Assembly: GCA_964454685.1 (NCBI GenBank)
Contig: CAYVTZ010000035.1
Location: forward strand, 1 to 32,236
Length of the DNA: 32,236 nucleotides
Origin: CAYVTZ01 sp964454685
Lineage (GTDB): Bacteria > Bacillota > Clostridia > Christensenellales > Christensenellaceae
Direction: 5' to 3'
The notes below the pieces were generated by a model. It had not been told where the DNA came from, did not search any database, and worked only from the letters and a program-made list of their open reading frames with translations. Of the stretch, positions 29,174 through 32,236 are shown piece by piece. The translations under genes and the position numbers were made by a program. The stretch's first letter is position 1, and every line of letters begins with the position of its first letter.

Positions 29174-29671
29174 ATGAAACTATACGAGCAATGGGAACAA
29201 CTGGCGCAAATGGCGCAGACACCGGAGCAACAGCAGGCGTTTTGGAATGAATATTTTGATGCGGAAACCGAAGTATACAGACAGATTCTGCAAGAGAACA
29301 AAGGCAGCTACGCGGGAACGATGACAGAGTTGGCACAAAAATTTGGCATGGAGAATGTCGTTTTTTGCGGGTTTATCGATGGCATCAACACCAGTTTGAA
29401 GCAGGAAGTTGACTTGAATGCGCTGGAGGAGGAAACGCCCGTTGCGCTGGACATTGACTTCGAAAAGTTGTACTTTAACATGCACGAGGCAAAAGCAAAG
29501 TGGCTGTATGGGCTGGAAGAATGGGACGGCGTTTTGAGCGAGGAGCGGCGCGCGGACATCACGCGCGATTGGCGGATTTCCAAGCAGGCAGTCAGCGAAA
29601 AGACAGTGGGGCGCAACGACCCGTGCCCGTGCGGCAGCGGCAAAAAATATAAAAAGTGCTGCGGCGTTTAA
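29174..29671 (+). CDS. SEC-C zinc-motif protein
   Basis: This 165-residue soluble protein ends with the SEC-C motif RNDPCPCGSGKKYKKCC. Cysteines 151, 153, 162 and 163 would bind one zinc, as in the C-terminal tail of SecA. The N-terminal part (1-140) is mainly helical and acidic, and includes FVVFCGFIDGI-like and DIDFEKLYFNMHEAKAKWL segments. Similar small SEC-C proteins occur widely in Firmicutes without a firm function; binding to SecB-like partners or ribosomes has been suggested for the motif in general. It is separated by 6 bp from icd and probably forms an operon with it. No frameshift or truncation is apparent. Confidence 0.88.
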   Translation: MKLYEQWEQLAQMAQTPEQQQAFWNEYFDAETEVYRQILQENKGSYAGTMTELAQKFGMENVVFCGFIDGINTSLKQEVDLNALEEETPVALDIDFEKLYFNMHEAKAKWLYGLEEWDGVLSEERRADITRDWRISKQAVSEKTVGRNDPCPCGSGKKYKKCCGV

Positions 29672-29684
29672 CCAAAAGATAACA

Positions 29685-29722
29685 GACGCGTTGCTTGCTA
29701 GGGTGCAGGCGGCGCGTTCTTT
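29685..29722 (+). terminator. Weak terminator-like hairpin after the SEC-C gene
   Basis: GACGCGTTGC (29685-29694) and GCGGCGCGTTC (29709-29719) pair over about ten positions with a one-base bulge and two G-T pairs. The stem is followed by TTTATAT. It lies 14 nt after the stop codon, and the spacing to the next gene (204 bp) fits a transcript end. The stem is imperfect. Confidence 0.4.
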
Positions 29723-29875
29723 ATATCGCTGCACAAGCGCGTGGGAGCGAGGAGGCATCCATGAGACGCGGGAGCGTTGTTTGAGCAGTGAGACAGATCG
29801 CAATTTCTGTTTGAAAAGGATGCGGCGGTATGATAAGATTGCAGTAAAGAGAATATCCTGACGTTAGGGGAAATC

Positions 29876-30628
29876 ATGTTCAACAACAATAAACCGAAAA
29901 AAAATCGGTATGTGATCGAATCTCAAAAAATTGACCGTGAACTCCGGATATCCCATTTATCTGACTTGCACCAAAAATCGTTTGGAGAACAGAACAGTGA
30001 GCTGTTTCGGTTGATTGCGGAATTTGAGCCGGACATCATTGCGGTGACGGGGGATATGATTAAGCATGAACGGCAAAAAGATGCAGACGCGCCGTATCTA
30101 CTGAACTTTGCGCGTGGGATCGCGCAGATTGCGCCATCATTTTTTGTGACGGGCAACCATGAGCAGCATTTTTTGAACCAAGTGACGGATCTGTTTGAGC
30201 AAAATGGCGTCAGAGTGCTGGGTAATGCGGTGGAACAGTTGAAGATTCACGAACAGATGATTGCGATTGGCGGTGTGCACGATCCAAAGATCGCACCATC
30301 GGGTTTGGAACAGGTGGCAGAGCAATGCGGTAAGATGCCGGGATTTCATCTCCTGCTGGCGCATCATCCGGAACACTTCGAGATTTTTGCGCAGCACGAC
30401 ATTGATCTGGTTCTGTCAGGGCATACGCATGCGGGACAGTTTCGCATTCCGGTGGTGAGTGCGGTGGTGATCCCCGGACAGGGGCTTTTCCCGAAGTATG
30501 TGGAGGGCAGGCACGAAGGGAATCAGACGGTGATGATTATATCGCGCGGGCTGGGGTCAAGCGGCTTTCCGCCGATACGCGTCAATAATCCGCCGGACTT
30601 GGTGGAAATTCTTGTGAAGCCGGTGTAA
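29876..30628 (+). CDS. Calcineurin-like metallophosphoesterase
   Basis: This 250-residue protein has the full five-block metallophosphoesterase set that binds two metal ions: D30-x-H32 (LSDLH), G59-D60 (VTGDM), G-N94-H95-E (VTGNHE), H163/H164 (LAHHPEH) and G-H183-T-H185 (SGHTHAG). It resembles the YkuE/YaeI-like branch that acts on lipid-linked or cell-envelope phosphates, but lacks an obvious N-terminal membrane helix; the first 15 residues are basic and polar. The ATG follows AGGGGAAATC. It is 12 bp upstream of the cardiolipin synthase, so the two are likely co-transcribed, which points to envelope or phospholipid metabolism. The substrate is unknown. Confidence 0.9.
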   Translation: MFNNNKPKKNRYVIESQKIDRELRISHLSDLHQKSFGEQNSELFRLIAEFEPDIIAVTGDMIKHERQKDADAPYLLNFARGIAQIAPSFFVTGNHEQHFLNQVTDLFEQNGVRVLGNAVEQLKIHEQMIAIGGVHDPKIAPSGLEQVAEQCGKMPGFHLLLAHHPEHFEIFAQHDIDLVLSGHTHAGQFRIPVVSAVVIPGQGLFPKYVEGRHEGNQTVMIISRGLGSSGFPPIRVNNPPDLVEILVKPV

Positions 30629-30640
30629 CAGGGGGGTAGA

Positions 30641-32167
30641 ATGAAAAAATTAATCAAATTGTTGACGGGGCGGTTGTTTGTGGTGTTTGCGATTTTGGGA
30701 TTGCAAGTGCTGTTGTTTGTGATGCTGCTGATGAATTTCACGGATTCCATTCCTGTTTTGCGCAACATTTTTTGGGTGGGCGCGATCATACTGGCGATTT
30801 GGCTGGTTTCCAAAGATGAAAGCCCGGGGTATAAACTGGCATGGATGCTGCTTTTGGTGATTGTGCCGATTGTGGGCATTTTGCTCTACTACTTTTTTGC
30901 GCAGCGCAGCCTGGACAAAAAGACGCGGGAGCGTGTGACGAAGGTTTTCCAAGGCACGGTGACGACTGCCGCGAAAAACGAAGGAGCATACAGGCAACTG
31001 GAGGAGCAGGCGCCGGAACTGCTGCGTCAGAGCGAATTTATTCAAACGGCAACCTATATGCCGGCATTCCAGAACACAAAAACCAAATATTATAAGACCG
31101 GAGAGCTTTTCTGGCAGGATCTGCTGCAAGACTTAAAAAACGCGCAGACATATATTTTCATGGAGTATTTCATCGTGGAAGAAGGTCTGATGTGGAACAG
31201 CGTTCTTGAGATCCTCAAGGAAAAAGCAGCGCAGGGCGTGAAGGTGCGCTTTATGTACGACGATATGGGCTGCGTGAATCTGCTGCCGCGCGATTACGCG
31301 CAGACACTGCGCTCGTATGGCATTGAGTGTATGGTATTCAACCGCCTGAGACCGGCGCTTAATTCACTGTTCAACAATCGCGATCATCGTAAGATTACCG
31401 CGATCGACGGCAAGGTAGCCTATGTGGGCGGCGCGAACCTTGCGGATGAATATATCAATCATGTGCAGCGCTTTGGCAACTGGAAGGATGCGTGCTTGCG
31501 CATGGAGGGAGAGGCGGCATTTGGATTTACCGCTGTGTTTTTGCAGATATGGCTGTTTCGGGTCAATCAGCCGGAAGATATTTTGCAATATCGGGCGACT
31601 GAGCCTGCAAAACCGTGCGGGGGATTTGTACAGCCTTATGCGGATAATCCGCTGGATCATGGACGTGTGGGGCATGGCGTATATTTGAACATGATCAACC
31701 ATGCGCGCAAATACCTGTACATCAACACGCCGTACCTGATTTTGGATAATATATTGGAAGAAGCGCTGTGCATGGCGGCGAAGAGCGGCGTGGATGTGCG
31801 CATCACGACACCGCACATTCCGGATAAAAAATTTGTGTTCCTGCTGACGCGCGCGCAGTATAAGAAATTGTTGCAGGCGGGAGTGAAAATTTTCGAATAT
31901 GAACCGGGGTTCATCCACTCCAAGACATTTGTGTGCGATGATCGCTGCGCGACGGTGGGTACGGTGAACCTTGACTATCGCAGTCTGTTTCTGCATTTTG
32001 AGTGCGGCGCGTGGATGGCGGACTGTGATGCCGTAATGCAGATCAAAGAGGACTTTTTGCAGACGCAAGAGGTATGCGTTCCGATTACGCTGGAATTCTT
32101 GCGCGCACGACCGTGGGTGGAGAAGGTGGTGCAGTTCTTCCTGCATGTGTTTGCGCCGCTGTTCTAG
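30641..32167 (+). CDS. cls: Cardiolipin synthase (phospholipase D family)
   Basis: This 508-residue membrane enzyme joins two phosphatidylglycerols into cardiolipin and releases glycerol. Two N-terminal membrane helices (about 9-30 and 37-60) lie in the PLDc_N region. They are followed by two HKD motifs: H249-R-K251-x4-D256 in NNRDHRKITAIDGKVAYVGG, and H426-S-K428-x4-D433 in FIHSKTFVCDD followed by GTVNLDYRS. Both are intact, and length is typical (about 480-510). The ATG is preceded by AGGGGGG. It follows the metallophosphoesterase after 12 bp. No clear terminator is seen in the 69 bp remaining to the window end. Confidence 0.96.
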   Translation: MKKLIKLLTGRLFVVFAILGLQVLLFVMLLMNFTDSIPVLRNIFWVGAIILAIWLVSKDESPGYKLAWMLLLVIVPIVGILLYYFFAQRSLDKKTRERVTKVFQGTVTTAAKNEGAYRQLEEQAPELLRQSEFIQTATYMPAFQNTKTKYYKTGELFWQDLLQDLKNAQTYIFMEYFIVEEGLMWNSVLEILKEKAAQGVKVRFMYDDMGCVNLLPRDYAQTLRSYGIECMVFNRLRPALNSLFNNRDHRKITAIDGKVAYVGGANLADEYINHVQRFGNWKDACLRMEGEAAFGFTAVFLQIWLFRVNQPEDILQYRATEPAKPCGGFVQPYADNPLDHGRVGHGVYLNMINHARKYLYINTPYLILDNILEEALCMAAKSGVDVRITTPHIPDKKFVFLLTRAQYKKLLQAGVKIFEYEPGFIHSKTFVCDDRCATVGTVNLDYRSLFLHFECGAWMADCDAVMQIKEDFLQTQEVCVPITLEFLRARPWVEKVVQFFLHVFAPLF

Positions 32168-32236
32168 AAGATGATGAATTGTGTATGTTGTACAATGATG
32201 TGATACAGTAGGGAATAAAAAAAGAAGCGGAAAATC

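Overview
The window looks like chromosome from a low-to-mid GC, Gram-positive (monoderm) bacterium, most likely a member of the Clostridia. The reasons are: a type IV pilus locus with every inner-membrane and cytoplasmic part but no outer-membrane secretin (PilQ) or PilP; an FMN riboswitch driving a stand-alone RibU S component, typical of Firmicutes; strong AGGAGG-type ribosome binding sites; and frequent GTG/TTG starts. A species cannot be named from the sequence alone.

Layout. At the left edge two tRNA genes, Pro(CGG) and Thr(CGT), are read leftward from a recognisable promoter. After about 0.65 kb without a convincing gene comes a methyl-accepting chemotaxis protein (917-2689) ending in a hairpin. 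An extended -10 promoter then leads into a rightward type IV pilus operon (2940-19893): a giant 2705-residue prepilin-like protein, three small pilin-like proteins, PilC, PilM, PilN, PilO, PilB, PilT, a divergent pilin-like protein and the probable major pilin. A perfect 11-bp hairpin closes this unit, and the prepilin peptidase PilD follows (20070-20819). Converging on it from the right is a two-gene operon: a large GT39-like membrane glycosyltransferase and mannose-6-phosphate isomerase. A gene-poor stretch of about 0.8 kb (24103-24937) carries several strong hairpins and may be a dispersed repeat. Next come promoter, FMN riboswitch, terminator and ribU, then tsaE-tsaB-rimI, a membrane protein of unknown function, an NADP-type isocitrate dehydrogenase, a SEC-C zinc-motif protein, a metallophosphoesterase and a cardiolipin synthase.

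How it fits together. PilB (extension) and PilT (retraction) power the PilC platform. PilM-N-O form the inner-membrane alignment complex. PilD cleaves the prepilins, and six proteins in the operon carry pilin-type N-terminal helices. The most striking is the giant one. It has a canonical prepilin leader and helix followed by about 2650 residues: three related GLUG-like beta-repeat modules, a jelly-roll-like segment, DUF11-like beta domains and a 100-residue Pro/Ser/Thr tail with 48-bp tandem repeats. I infer a pilus-tip adhesin built directly onto a pilin, a much enlarged version of the modular pilins known from other Gram-positive bacteria. The neighbouring chemoreceptor and the glycosyltransferase/ManA pair could feed into pilus control and surface glycosylation, but nothing in the sequence proves this.
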